From Psychrobacter sp. 4Dc (lineage in GTDB: Bacteria; Pseudomonadota; Gammaproteobacteria; Pseudomonadales; Moraxellaceae): DNA of 64,000 nucleotides. The DNA is taken from positions 1 to 64,000 of the forward strand of contig NZ_PJAT01000097.1 of NCBI RefSeq assembly GCF_002836715.1. The letters are read 5' to 3'. Below are positions 17,138 through 26,595 of the stretch, one piece after another. Each line of letters begins with the position of its first letter. The first letter of the stretch is position 1. A program made the translations under genes and the position numbers. The notes below the pieces were generated by a model. The model saw only the letters and a list, made by a program, of their open reading frames with translations, had not been told where the DNA came from and made no database searches.

Positions 17138-18697
17138 ATGACAGATTATTCAGAACAGAACACTCAGCAACCTTACAACCGTGCGGACGAGCCGCCCACG
17201 ACTGTGCGCCCTGTTATGCAACCTGACAACCCTTATGCCAGTACACGCGGCGGCAGTATTACTAGCAAGCAGCTACCAACATTTGATGAAGCAATCATCA
17301 ATAAGTACAATCGCTCGGGACCGCGTTATACCTCTTATCCGACTGCTCTAGAATTCGCTCCAATACCAAATAGTTTTGAAGCTATTGGTCTTGAGACAAA
17401 AATCCTGCAGAATCGTGAAGCGCGCGCTCCTTTATCGTTATATTTTCATATTCCGTTCTGTCGCCACCTTTGCTACTACTGTGCTTGCAATAAGATTATT
17501 ACCAAAAAAAATAGTGATTCTGGCGATTACTTACAGTATTTGATTGCTGAAATTATCCATAAACGCCGCTTGTTATCTACGCCAGAAGGCAGCGACAGAC
17601 CATTGGTCAAACAGCTACATCTGGGCGGTGGTACACCAACGTTTTTGCGTGACGCAGAGATGGTGCAATTATGGGAGTTTTTACAGACTCAGTTTGAGTT
17701 TTTGCCAGAAGATGAAGGTGACTATTCTATCGAGATTGACCCTCGCGAGCTGAGTGAAGACACCCTAAAGATACTGCGGAATCTCGGTTTTAACCGTATC
17801 AGCTTAGGTGTGCAAGACTTGGATGAAACGGTCCAAATCGCCGTTAATCGTGTGCACTCAGCAGAGCTTATTGAAAGCGTGCTAACAGAAGCACGTGAGC
17901 TTAGTTTTCGCTCTATCAATATTGATTTGATTTATGGTTTACCACATCAAACACCTGATACGTTGGACAAAACTGTAAATCGTATCATCGAGATGTCACC
18001 AGACCGCCTATCGGTCTTTAACTATGCGCATTTGCCTGAGCGATTTAAAGCCCAACGTCAGATAAAAGATGAAGACTTGCCCAGCCCAGCTGCTAAGCTT
18101 ACGATGCTGGGTAATACCGTCAATACACTGACCGAAGCTGGCTATCAATATATTGGTATCGACCATTTTGCCAAACCTGATGACGAATTGGCTATCGCCC
18201 AGCGCGAAGGTAACTTGCATCGTAATTTTCAGGGTTACACCATCATGGGAGATTGTGACTTATTAGGTTTTGGTGTCTCATCAATCAGTCAGATTTCTAA
18301 TGCCAATACGCGCTATATTTTGCAAAACGATACTGATCTACAGAGTTATCAAGCCAAGATTGATATGGCGAAAATCAATCCGACTGTCATGCCTGCAGTA
18401 AAGTACATTAAAACCTCTATCAAAGACCGCTTGCGTGAATACGTCATCATGAACCTACTGTGTCATGATTATCTCGATTTTAAAGATGTGAATCAAAAAT
18501 TTGGTATCGATGCCATCACCTATTTTATTAATGAGATTCAGCAGTTGGGCGCTATGCAAAACGACAGGCTGATAGATATGGATGCAGCAGGTATTCGCGT
18601 CTTACCTAGAGGTCGCTTGCTTGGTCGTAACGTCGCTATGGTATTTGATGAATACTTGGAAAAGAAACACCAAAACCGCTTTTCCAAAGTTATCTAA
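17138..18697 (+). CDS. hemN: Oxygen-independent coproporphyrinogen III oxidase HemN
   Basis: This 519-aa radical SAM enzyme converts coproporphyrinogen III to protoporphyrinogen IX without oxygen. The HemN-type cluster motif FHIPFCRHLCYYCACNK contains the CxxxCxxC cysteines plus the next Cys. The RYTSYPTA block before it, LHLGGGTPTFL and the SIGLPGQ-equivalent DLIYGLPHQT are all present. An extra 45-residue Pro/Thr-rich N-terminus precedes the conserved region; the E. coli protein is about 457 aa. It is convergent with the SPFH gene and shares a terminator with it. Confidence 0.95.
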   Translation: MTDYSEQNTQQPYNRADEPPTTVRPVMQPDNPYASTRGGSITSKQLPTFDEAIINKYNRSGPRYTSYPTALEFAPIPNSFEAIGLETKILQNREARAPLSLYFHIPFCRHLCYYCACNKIITKKNSDSGDYLQYLIAEIIHKRRLLSTPEGSDRPLVKQLHLGGGTPTFLRDAEMVQLWEFLQTQFEFLPEDEGDYSIEIDPRELSEDTLKILRNLGFNRISLGVQDLDETVQIAVNRVHSAELIESVLTEARELSFRSINIDLIYGLPHQTPDTLDKTVNRIIEMSPDRLSVFNYAHLPERFKAQRQIKDEDLPSPAAKLTMLGNTVNTLTEAGYQYIGIDHFAKPDDELAIAQREGNLHRNFQGYTIMGDCDLLGFGVSSISQISNANTRYILQNDTDLQSYQAKIDMAKINPTVMPAVKYIKTSIKDRLREYVIMNLLCHDYLDFKDVNQKFGIDAITYFINEIQQLGAMQNDRLIDMDAAGIRVLPRGRLLGRNVAMVFDEYLEKKHQNRFSKVI

Positions 18698-18728
18698 GTT
18701 AACGAGTCATTCGTCAATTATTAAATAT

Positions 18729-18757
18729 AAAAAAGACCTCAAGCGAGGTCTTTTTTA
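18729..18757. terminator. Bidirectional terminator hemN / qmcA
   Basis: AAAAGACCTC / GAGGTCTTTT are perfect arms with an AAGC loop and A and T runs on both sides. It lies between convergent genes. Confidence 0.92.
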
Positions 18758-18773
18758 ATATTGCTATGGCTTT

Positions 18774-19634
18774 TTACACTTTTAACTTATCACCCACCAT
18801 ACCTTTTACAGTACTTAAGATATCTGCTGGTAGTACCACCATTTTAGAGTTGTCAGATTCAGCCAACTCTCGTATCGCTTTGATATATTGCTCACCCAGC
18901 AAGTATACGATCGGCATCTCTTCCTCTCCCATCGCGCTAGTAATCAAACGAATCGACTCTTCAGAACCTCTGGCTAGTACCACTTGCGCTTCAGCATCAC
19001 GGCGTGAAGCCTCCAAGCGACCATCCGCTTCTAATATAGCAGCTTGCTTTTGACCATCAGCACGGGTCACTGTCGCACGGCGTAAACGTTCTGCCGCTGC
19101 TTGCTCTTCCATGGATGCTTGCATGGTCTGCGAAGGGTTAATATCTTGAATTTCCACTGTCTTAAGGGTAATACCCCAATCGGCGATATCTTCCGAAATC
19201 GCATGTTTTAGCTTGGTTTTGATCTCGTCACGACTGGACAATGCACTATCAAGATCCATCTCACCAATGATCGAACGCAATGACGTTTGTACCAGATTAC
19301 GGATACCGTACTCATAATCTTCGATACCGTAGACCGCCTTATCAGGACGCACGATATTGATATAAGCGACAGCGTTTGCAATGATAACGACGTTGTCACG
19401 AGTAATGACTTCTTGTGACGGAATATCGAGTACGATGTCCTTGGTCGTTACTTTATAAGCCACATCATCTACATAAGGGATGATGAGGTTAAGCCCAGGC
19501 TCTAGCGTTTGGCTATATTTGCCCAGTCGCTGCACAACCCATTTATAACCTTGCGGTACAATACGTACGCCTTTAAACACGGTGAATACCACCAGTGCAA
19601 TCAATACCACCATGACAATACTAAAGCTTTCCAT
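18774..19634 (-). CDS. qmcA: SPFH/stomatin-family membrane protein (QmcA-like)
   Basis: This 286-aa protein has an N-terminal membrane helix (residues about 5-22), the SPFH domain beginning VRIVPQGYKWVVQRLGKY, and a C-terminal coiled-coil with Ala/Glu-rich repeats (EEQAAAERLRRATVTRADGQKQ region). Such band-7 proteins form large oligomers in membrane microdomains and are linked to FtsH quality control. It is cotranscribed with the NfeD-type gene 16 bases upstream, the standard pairing. Confidence 0.9.
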   Translation of the reverse strand: MESFSIVMVVLIALVVFTVFKGVRIVPQGYKWVVQRLGKYSQTLEPGLNLIIPYVDDVAYKVTTKDIVLDIPSQEVITRDNVVIIANAVAYINIVRPDKAVYGIEDYEYGIRNLVQTSLRSIIGEMDLDSALSSRDEIKTKLKHAISEDIADWGITLKTVEIQDINPSQTMQASMEEQAAAERLRRATVTRADGQKQAAILEADGRLEASRRDAEAQVVLARGSEESIRLITSAMGEEEMPIVYLLGEQYIKAIRELAESDNSKMVVLPADILSTVKGMVGDKLKV

Positions 19635-19650
19635 AACTCATCCCTTATTA

Positions 19651-20130
19651 TTATACCTGCATACTTTTATGCATCGCTGCCTGCGCTTTTGTACTGCTCA
19701 CAATCAGCTCGTTACCAACAATATCCGTCACTACCACTCTATCGCCGATTGCCACCTGCTCCCCTCTCGTACGGCACATCCATTCAGCCGCACCAACGAT
19801 AGGAACACTAAATCTAACCGTGCCAGCTTTATCTAGCTGCGGTGACACGATAATCATGCCGACTTCACCGACTATGACACTGCCGCCCAGTCCAGCTTTG
19901 GTACGATCTACTGACAACGGCTTGATAAACTTGAACCAAGCCAATAAGAACACAGCAGAGAGCACTAACCAGACGATAATCTGAACAGAGACAGAAATAG
20001 GCAACAGCCATGATAGCGCTGCAACGATGATGGCAGCGGCACCAAACCACAGACTGGCAAACGTCGGTACAAACATCTCAACGATTAGTAATAAGAAGCC
20101 CAATACTAACCAATGCCAAGGTTCAATCAT
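19651..20130 (-). CDS. NfeD family protein
   Basis: This 159-aa protein has three or four N-terminal membrane helices (WHWLVLGFLLLIVEMF, then AAAIIVAALSWLLP and IIVWLVLSAVFLLAWF) and a C-terminal OB-fold domain (VIVGEVGMIIVSPQLD to VVVTDIVGNELIV). NfeD-like proteins partner with SPFH proteins, encoded immediately downstream. The start at 20130 (MIEPWHW) has GGAG nine bases upstream; in-frame ATGs at 20145, 20157 and 20172 are alternatives. Confidence 0.88.
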   Translation of the reverse strand: MIEPWHWLVLGFLLLIVEMFVPTFASLWFGAAAIIVAALSWLLPISVSVQIIVWLVLSAVFLLAWFKFIKPLSVDRTKAGLGGSVIVGEVGMIIVSPQLDKAGTVRFSVPIVGAAEWMCRTRGEQVAIGDRVVVTDIVGNELIVSSTKAQAAMHKSMQV

Positions 20131-20286
20131 CCAAAGTATCTCCATCCTTGCCACCATTCCTATCTTTATCATTCCAGTTTTTAATGTAGCACATTTTTAA
20201 GGATAACAACGCTTTAACGATAATGATATATTACTTATTGGATGCTTATAAATTACTAACTTAAAGGCCTTAACATAAATTTTAAG

Positions 20287-20322
20287 CGAAAAAAAACGAC
20301 CACTTAAAGTGATCGTTTCTTT
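20287..20322 (-). terminator. Terminator after the small outer-membrane protein gene
   Basis: The minus-strand stem AAACGATCACT / AGTGGTCGTTT (one U-G pair) is followed by TTTTTTT. It lies about 40 bases after the gene at 20360. Confidence 0.85.
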
Positions 20323-20359
20323 ATTATAGCTGTTTGCTAAAAGCTTGTTTTCTAAATAA

Positions 20360-20899
20360 TTAGAACTTTAAGTTAGCACCAACAGTAAGCAGCTTAGTAT
20401 CTGCATCACTATCCATCATGGCATATTCTGTTTCAACATTGAAGTTAGGATTCACCGCATAGCCAAGACCGATGCCACCAGCAATACCAGTATCACTCAC
20501 TGAATCACTGCTACCGTCGTTAAAATCAGCTTCTAGCTCTGTTTTAGCGATACCAAGCTTACCTTTGGCATACAGTGCAGTATTTGGGAACGTGTAACGA
20601 TAAGTACCGTACGCACCATAAGTTTTCGTATCATAATCGCCAGCATTATTGTCTAGATCAGCATCATCTGAACCAACATATTCAACTTCCATACCAAAAT
20701 TAGGATCGAAGTTATAACCAGCATACACACCATACGCAGTTGGATCGTCGCCGCTTACATCATTATCGAACTGACCAATCTTAGCACCAACATACGGTTG
20801 ACCTGTATAGCCGTTACCATAATTAACGGCAGCTTGCGCACCTACAGTAAGTAAAGAACCAGTTGCTAGTGCAAGTATAGTTTTTTGTAGAGTTTTCAT
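20360..20899 (-). CDS. Small outer-membrane beta-barrel protein (OmpA/OmpX-like)
   Basis: This 179-aa precursor has a Sec signal MKTLQKTILALATGSLLTVGAQAA, cleaved near residue 23. The mature chain has eight alternating beta strands starting GQPYVGAKIGQFDN and a C-terminal Phe (VGANLKF) typical of Bam substrates. It is rich in Asp and Gly, with acidic loops. It belongs to the outer-membrane protein beta-barrel (PF13505-like) group, with no peptidoglycan-binding domain. The start at 20899 is fixed by AGGAGC and the signal peptide; the frame is open to 21013. Its role is unknown. Confidence 0.88.
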   Translation of the reverse strand: MKTLQKTILALATGSLLTVGAQAAVNYGNGYTGQPYVGAKIGQFDNDVSGDDPTAYGVYAGYNFDPNFGMEVEYVGSDDADLDNNAGDYDTKTYGAYGTYRYTFPNTALYAKGKLGIAKTELEADFNDGSSDSVSDTGIAGGIGLGYAVNPNFNVETEYAMMDSDADTKLLTVGANLKF

Positions 20900-21203
20900 T
20901 ATTAGCTCCTTCAAGTAAATTTGGACAAACAAGTTATTTAGTTGTATTGACCATTTGGCCGTATCGCCTTGTTTGCTAACGATGGGTACATAGTAACAAA
21001 CTATTTCAGACACTCTGTCAGTGTTTAATGGTATGAGAGTTAAGATTTGAAAGCATTTGTCAGTGCTCGGGTTACAAAGGCCTAGATATGAAACCTTTTG
21101 TTACATCCATCCAGTTTATGCAATAATCCGTACTCATTTCACAGTTTTCTTGCTGGACAAATCGGCTAAACATGGCTGATATAACAATAATTAGAGAGAA
21201 GAA
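20900..21203. other. Divergent promoter region omp / bioF
   Basis: About 300 bases separate the divergent genes. AT-rich runs are compatible with promoters. I cannot identify a BirA-type operator or another palindrome with confidence. AGAGAGAAG just before 21204 is the bioF ribosome-binding site. Confidence 0.45.
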
Positions 21204-22436
21204 ATGCAAAATTCTATCACTGAGCGTTTGCAAAGCGCACTTGCAGACTTAAAAGCAAAGCAGCAGTACCGTCAATTGCCAAACCTGCAGCACGATGGCC
21301 GATACGTCGTTAGTGCAGGTAAAGCTTTACTTAATATCGCGAGTAATGATTATCTTGGCTTGGGCGGTGATATCGAGCTACAAACTGAGTTTCTCAATCA
21401 AATAGAACAGCTATCTACTACGCACACTCCTAAAATGAGTGCCACTTCCTCACGCCTACTGACAGGCAACGATATACAGTTAGAAGCATTAGAGTCTGAA
21501 TTGCAAAGCTGGTATCAAAGCGCAATGGAAAAACAAGACCTGTCCAATACAAAGTCGGTGCTGGTATTGAATAGTGGCTATCACGCCAATCTAGGTATCT
21601 TGCCAGCATTGACAGCACTGCCCGTCAAGACGCTCATTTTGGCTGACAAGCTAGTACATGCCAGCATTATCGATGGGATGCGCCTGAGCCAAAGTAAACT
21701 TGTCACCTATCGTCGTTACCGTCATAACGATTACGGACATTTAGCCAAGTTTATTGAACAAGCAGACGAGACAGTTGAACGTATCATTATTGTCACCGAG
21801 AGTATATTTAGTATGGATGGTGACCGTGCTGACTTGCCTGAATTAGTACAATTAAAATCCAGAGATGCTCGTATTGAGCTGTATGTCGATGAAGCACATG
21901 CTATCGGGATATTAGGCGATACAGGTTTAGGATTGGCAGAAGAGACGCATACGTTGGCTGATATTGACTATTTGGTGGGTACATTTGGCAAAGCGTTTGC
22001 TTCAGTTGGTGCTTATATAATGTGTGATGATATTTTCAAACAATGGCTGATTAACGCTATGCGCCCACTAATTTTTAGCACCGCCTTACCCCCTATCAAT
22101 CATGCGTGGACACGATTTATTTTAGCAAGAATGCCAAAACTCACTGATCAACGTGCACATTTAGCTCAGTTGTCTACAATGCTTAGTCAGGCCATCGACC
22201 CACAACACCGTGTAACTTCAGCTGTCCAAGATATTAGCTACAACTCACCCATTGTGCCTTATATCTTGGGCGACAATGCACGCACTCTTGCCAAAGCACA
22301 ACAGTTGCAAGCCGCTGGATTTTATGCGCTACCTATCAGGCCACCTACTGTGCCTGCAAACACTGCTCGTATTCGCTTAGTTATGAATGCCAAACTGACT
22401 AACGAAGACTGCGAGCGATTGATACAGCAGTTGTAA
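21204..22436 (+). CDS. bioF: 8-amino-7-oxononanoate synthase BioF
   Basis: This 410-aa PLP enzyme of the alpha-oxoamine synthase family condenses pimeloyl-ACP/CoA with alanine in biotin synthesis. Motifs seen are NDYLGLGG near the N-terminus, the conserved YVDEAHAIGILG and the PLP-lysine segment VGTFGKAFASVGAY. It is followed 62 bases later by bioC, so this is a partial biotin operon; bioA, bioB and bioD are not in the window. Confidence 0.93.
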   Translation: MQNSITERLQSALADLKAKQQYRQLPNLQHDGRYVVSAGKALLNIASNDYLGLGGDIELQTEFLNQIEQLSTTHTPKMSATSSRLLTGNDIQLEALESELQSWYQSAMEKQDLSNTKSVLVLNSGYHANLGILPALTALPVKTLILADKLVHASIIDGMRLSQSKLVTYRRYRHNDYGHLAKFIEQADETVERIIIVTESIFSMDGDRADLPELVQLKSRDARIELYVDEAHAIGILGDTGLGLAEETHTLADIDYLVGTFGKAFASVGAYIMCDDIFKQWLINAMRPLIFSTALPPINHAWTRFILARMPKLTDQRAHLAQLSTMLSQAIDPQHRVTSAVQDISYNSPIVPYILGDNARTLAKAQQLQAAGFYALPIRPPTVPANTARIRLVMNAKLTNEDCERLIQQL

Positions 22437-22498
22437 CCTTATCGTTTGACACAAACTTTACTCCTACTATTAATAGACAACTGGCGCACTTGGACATA

Positions 22499-23317
22499 AT
22501 GAAGCCTATGACAACACTCGATACAGCTGATGACCTCAGTGTTAGAAAACAAACCATCGCTCGCCACTTTGCCAATGCAAGCGACTATGACCAGCATGCC
22601 AATGTTCAGCAGATCGTTTGTCAGTACTTATTAGACAGTATTGCTAATACCGAACAAAGTAGTGTGCTAGAAGTGGGTGCAGGCACAGGTCAAATGACGC
22701 GCCTACTCGCTGAGCATATACAGAGCGAGTACTGGATCATTAATGAGTTATGTACTGAACAGACTGCTACATTGCAATCAATACTGCCAACTGCTGAGAT
22801 CATTATCGGTGATGCTGAAACCATAGATTTAGCAGAAAATCATAGCTTGATAGTTAGTGCCAATGCCGTGCAATGGTTTGATGATCCATTGAGTTTCGTC
22901 ACGCAATCAGCGCAGCGCCTACAATCTAGAGGACAACTGGTCTTTAGTACTTTTACGCCAAATAACTTTTTGCAAATTAAGACTCTCACAGGTCAAGGAC
23001 TTTACTACCCAGATATTAATGAATGGCAATTGGCATTAGATAGTGCTGGCTTTGAGAATATCAAACTCTCAATTCAGCGCTTTGATTTACCATTTCTAAC
23101 CCCCTACGCTATCTTAAAGCATATGAAACTCACCGGCGTATCGACCAATCAAACTCAAGCTAAATCAGAAGATACTCAAACCTTTGTATGGACAAAATCT
23201 CGTCTACAGCAATTTGAGTCAGACTATTGGCAGCAATTCTCAGAAAAGAATGACATAGGACAGCTCGTGGTTAATTTAACCTATGAAGTGCTCATAGTGA
23301 GTGCGTTTAAAACTTAA
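22499..23317 (+). CDS. bioC: Malonyl-ACP O-methyltransferase BioC
   Basis: This 272-aa SAM-dependent methyltransferase starts biotin synthesis by methylating malonyl-ACP. Motif I VLEVGAGTGQMT, the IIGDAETI segment and post-motif residues ANAVQWF match BioC. The N-terminal IARHFANASDYDQHANVQQ is the usual BioC start region. A TTG nine bases earlier (22490) and the ATG at 22508 are alternative starts; the ribosome-binding site is weak. Placement directly after bioF supports the call over a generic methyltransferase. Confidence 0.88.
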   Translation: MKPMTTLDTADDLSVRKQTIARHFANASDYDQHANVQQIVCQYLLDSIANTEQSSVLEVGAGTGQMTRLLAEHIQSEYWIINELCTEQTATLQSILPTAEIIIGDAETIDLAENHSLIVSANAVQWFDDPLSFVTQSAQRLQSRGQLVFSTFTPNNFLQIKTLTGQGLYYPDINEWQLALDSAGFENIKLSIQRFDLPFLTPYAILKHMKLTGVSTNQTQAKSEDTQTFVWTKSRLQQFESDYWQQFSEKNDIGQLVVNLTYEVLIVSAFKT

Positions 23318-23397
23318 TTTATTAACTGATAGTAAAAATAGTGGCTAGTAGGAACTGTGGCTAATAGGCATAACAACATTTAGAAATAGCAGCCATA

Positions 23398-23429
23398 AAA
23401 AAACGCACCCCGAAGGATGCGTTTTTTCA
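23398..23429. terminator. Terminator between bioC and dnaK
   Basis: The arms AAACGCACCC and GGATGCGTTT (one mismatch) have a CGAA loop and A and T runs on both sides, so it can serve both convergent genes. Confidence 0.88.
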
Positions 23430-23450
23430 TTTAACTAGTTAGTAGCCGTA

Positions 23451-25391
23451 TTATTTTTTGTCTTCGTCTACTTCAGTGAACTCAGCATCAACGACGTCGT
23501 CATCAGCTTTGTTGCTACCAGCATCGTCAGCACCTTGTTGGAACTGGCTTGGATCCATACCTTCTGCACCAGCGCCGCTATCAGCGTAGATTTTTTGGCT
23601 GATTGGCAAGAATGCATTGTCTAAAGCTTCAAGCTTAGCTTTGATTTCGTCATGATCATCTTCTTTCGCTGCAGCTTCAAGCTCAGTGATCGCAGATTCT
23701 ACTGTTGATTTTTCTTCATCAGTGACTTTATCTTCTGCTTCTTTCAGCGCTTTTTGTACGGCATGAATACGACCATCTGCTTCGTTACGAACTTGCGCTA
23801 GGTTAGCGAACTTCTCATCTTCAGCAGCATTGGCTTCTGCATCGCGAACCATTTGTTCGACTTCTTCATCCGACAGACCAGAATCCGCTTTGATTTGGAT
23901 ACTTTGTGCTTTACCAGTACCTTTATCAGTTGCTGAGATGTTCATGATACCATCAGCGTTGATGTCAAAAGACACTTCGATTTGTGGTAGACCACGTGGT
24001 GCTGGTGGGATATCCGTCAAGTCAAAACGACCAAGCAGTTTGTTTTGGTTAGCGATTTTACGCTCACCTTGATATACCTGAATCGTTACTGCTGGCTGGT
24101 TGTCTTCAGCGGTTGAGAATACCTGTGATTTCTTGGTAGGAATCATGGTGTTTTTCTCGATAACTGGCGTCATAACACCGCCCATCGTTTCGATACCTAG
24201 GGTCAATGGCGTTACATCAAGTAGCAATACGTCAGTTTTATCACCAGACAATACCGCGCCTTGGATTGCCGCACCAGCTGCCACAGCTTCATCAGGGTTC
24301 ACGTCTTTACGTGGCTCTTGACCAAAGAAGTCTTGTACTTTTTGTTGTACTAGTGGCATACGAGTCTGACCACCAACCAAGATTACATCGTTGATATCGC
24401 CAATTTTTAGGCCAGCATCTTCAAGGGCAATCTTACAAGGGCCCATGGTGCGCTGTACTAACTCTTCCGTTAAGCTCTCTAGTTTTGAGCGACTGATGGT
24501 CACAACCAAATGCTTAGGACCACTGCTATCAGCAGTAATATAAGGCAAGTTCACTTCAGTGCTTTGTGCACTTGATAGCTCAATCTTCGCTTTTTCAGCC
24601 GCTTCTTTTAGACGCTGCATCGCAAGAGAGTCACCTTTTAGGTTAACGTCTTGCTCTTTTTTGAATTCAGCCACTAAGAAATCAATCAATGCTGAGTCAA
24701 AGTCTTCACCACCTAGGAACGTATCACCGTTGGTTGCTAGTACTTCGAACTGTTGCTCGCCATCGACGTCTGCAATTTCAATGATTGAGATATCGAAAGT
24801 ACCACCACCTAAGTCATATACAGCAACAGTGCTATCGCCTTGCTTCTTGTCCATACCATAAGCAAGTGCAGCAGCAGTTGGCTCATTGATGATACGTTTT
24901 ACATCTAGACCAGCAATTTTACCCGCATCTTTAGTTGCTTGACGCTGTGAGTCATTGAAATAAGCAGGTACAGTTACAACTGCTTCAGTCACGCTCTCAC
25001 CAAGATAGTCTTCTGCTGTTTTTTTCATTTTTTTCAAGATTTCAGCAGAAACCTGTGGTGGCGCAAGCTTTTTACCGTTGATTTCTACCCACGCATCGCC
25101 GTTATCTGCTTTAGCGATTTTGTAAGGAACCATGCCGATATCTTTTTGCACGACTTTGTCATCAAAACGACGACCGATCAAACGCTTGATCGCAAACAAA
25201 GTGTTACTTGGATTAGTTACTGCTTGACGCTTGGCTGACTGACCAACAAGCGTTTCGTCATCTTTATAAGCGACGATTGATGGTGTTGTACGAGTACCTT
25301 CAGCATTTTCGATGACTTTAACTTTGTCACCTTCCATTACTGCTACACACGAGTTAGTAGTACCTAAATCAATACCAATTACTTTACCCAT
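23451..25391 (-). CDS. dnaK: Molecular chaperone DnaK (Hsp70)
   Basis: This 646-aa Hsp70 is full length. It has the phosphate loop [13 protein letters not shown] at the N-terminus, [18 protein letters not shown], the linker [15 protein letters not shown], and a C-terminal lid ending in a Gly/Gln/Asp-rich tail ([12 protein letters not shown]). The start at 25391 matches the family, with AGGAG upstream; an in-frame TTG lies two codons earlier. grpE is 183 bp upstream on the same strand; dnaJ is absent from the window. Confidence 0.98.
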   Translation of the reverse strand: MGKVIGIDLGTTNSCVAVMEGDKVKVIENAEGTRTTPSIVAYKDDETLVGQSAKRQAVTNPSNTLFAIKRLIGRRFDDKVVQKDIGMVPYKIAKADNGDAWVEINGKKLAPPQVSAEILKKMKKTAEDYLGESVTEAVVTVPAYFNDSQRQATKDAGKIAGLDVKRIINEPTAAALAYGMDKKQGDSTVAVYDLGGGTFDISIIEIADVDGEQQFEVLATNGDTFLGGEDFDSALIDFLVAEFKKEQDVNLKGDSLAMQRLKEAAEKAKIELSSAQSTEVNLPYITADSSGPKHLVVTISRSKLESLTEELVQRTMGPCKIALEDAGLKIGDINDVILVGGQTRMPLVQQKVQDFFGQEPRKDVNPDEAVAAGAAIQGAVLSGDKTDVLLLDVTPLTLGIETMGGVMTPVIEKNTMIPTKKSQVFSTAEDNQPAVTIQVYQGERKIANQNKLLGRFDLTDIPPAPRGLPQIEVSFDINADGIMNISATDKGTGKAQSIQIKADSGLSDEEVEQMVRDAEANAAEDEKFANLAQVRNEADGRIHAVQKALKEAEDKVTDEEKSTVESAITELEAAAKEDDHDEIKAKLEALDNAFLPISQKIYADSGAGAEGMDPSQFQQGADDAGSNKADDDVVDAEFTEVDEDKK

Positions 25392-25465
25392 AATCAATTG
25401 CTCCTAATTTGTTTTTAACTATAAATACTTATTTATCCAGACCGTAGTCGGTCACTTGTTGCTAT

Positions 25466-25494
25466 ATATCGGTTTACCCGTCGTATTTTTCAAG
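25466..25494 (-). promoter_or_regulatory. Candidate sigma-32 (RpoH) promoter of dnaK
   Basis: On the minus strand CTTGAAA (25494-25488) is separated by 14 bases from ACCGATAT (25473-25466). This compares with the heat-shock consensus CTTGAA and CCCCATnT (five of seven fixed -10 positions match). It lies about 75 bases before the dnaK start. A second CTTGAAA lies upstream of grpE (26339-26333), but its -10 match is poor. Confidence 0.5.
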
Positions 25495-25574
25495 GCGATA
25501 ATCACGCAAAAACTGTGTTTCATGTCATTTTTTGTGAAAAACCTTCATATTAGTAGGGTTTAGCCCTAAAAATA

Positions 25575-26174
25575 TTACTGACCAACACGAACCATAGCTG
25601 GACGTAATAGACGACCGTTTAGGCTATAGCCTTTTTGTAAGACCGTACCAACTGTATCTGCCGCTGCTTCTGGGTCAATACCCACTGCTTCATGGAAGTC
25701 AGCGTTGAATTTTTCGCCTTGTGGATCGACCACTTCTACGCCGTTTTTGGTCAATACTGCAACCAATGCTTTGTGCGTTAATTGCACACCCTCAGCGACT
25801 GGATCATTGGCATCGGCATTTTCGATAGCGCGCTCTAAGTTGTCAACGATGTCTAACAATTCTTTAGCAAATTTCTGTAGTGCAAATTTTTTGCTCTTAT
25901 CCGCTTCTTGCTCCATGCGTTTTTGCGCATTATAAGCTTCAGCATTAGCACGTGCAGTACCTTCTTTGGCTTGTTTTACTTCGCCTTCTAGCTCAGCAAT
26001 ACGCGCTTTGAAAGTATCAAGGTTGATTTCGTTTTCGATAGTCGTTTCTTCACCTGAATTATTCTGTGGATCAAACTCTTTCATGGTTTCTTCTAAGATA
26101 CTGTCATTGTGATCAATATTCTCATGTGCCACATTTTGGTCAAGATTTTCGTGGTTCGGGTTTTGCTCGCTCAT
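25575..26174 (-). CDS. grpE: Nucleotide exchange factor GrpE
   Basis: This 199-aa protein has an acidic disordered N-terminus (about residues 1-45), a long coiled coil (AELEGEVKQAKEG onward) and the C-terminal beta domain with the signature GYSLNGRLLRPAMVRV. It releases ADP from DnaK, encoded downstream. The start at 26174 follows AAGGAG with 6-base spacing; the frame extends 7 codons upstream. Confidence 0.97.
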   Translation of the reverse strand: MSEQNPNHENLDQNVAHENIDHNDSILEETMKEFDPQNNSGEETTIENEINLDTFKARIAELEGEVKQAKEGTARANAEAYNAQKRMEQEADKSKKFALQKFAKELLDIVDNLERAIENADANDPVAEGVQLTHKALVAVLTKNGVEVVDPQGEKFNADFHEAVGIDPEAAADTVGTVLQKGYSLNGRLLRPAMVRVGQ

Positions 26175-26595
26175 GATAGCTCCTTGGAATTTCAATAATG
26201 AAGATTAAGAGACGGCACAGTAGACCGAATAATTACTAGTCCTACTATGCCATTATTAAATGCTCGATGTTTCTGACTCATTGTTTTTTTAATACGCTTC
26301 AATAGCTGCTTGATAAAGGTGATAAGGACAAATTTCAAGCCTAGAGCAAAGGAATTTTTACCATTTATGACAAATATTCGTGAAGTGTCATTAATACGAT
26401 GCGTCAAACATTTTTGTTCCATGTCAATAAATCTCAATATTTACTCACAAAAAGAACAAAAAACCGCTATTTATTCCCATTGCTTTACGCTTATTAATCA
26501 AGCTATTACCAAACGATACGCTATTACTCTGCTGTCTATTTTATCATTGCTATAAATATTATCGCCCACACTCAAATGCACGCTAAAAATCATTT
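26175..26595. other. Divergent region grpE / hydrolase gene
   Basis: About 420 AT-rich bases. A minus-strand CTTGAAA at 26339-26333 could be the -35 of a heat-shock promoter, but the following -10 region (CTTTATCA) is weak. An 81-codon minus-strand frame (26192-26437) has no family features and is judged to be leader. Confidence 0.45.

Noticed and set aside
26192-26437. 81-codon minus-strand frame upstream of grpE
   Set aside because: It covers the likely grpE promoter, overlaps the grpE start and has no recognisable sequence features.
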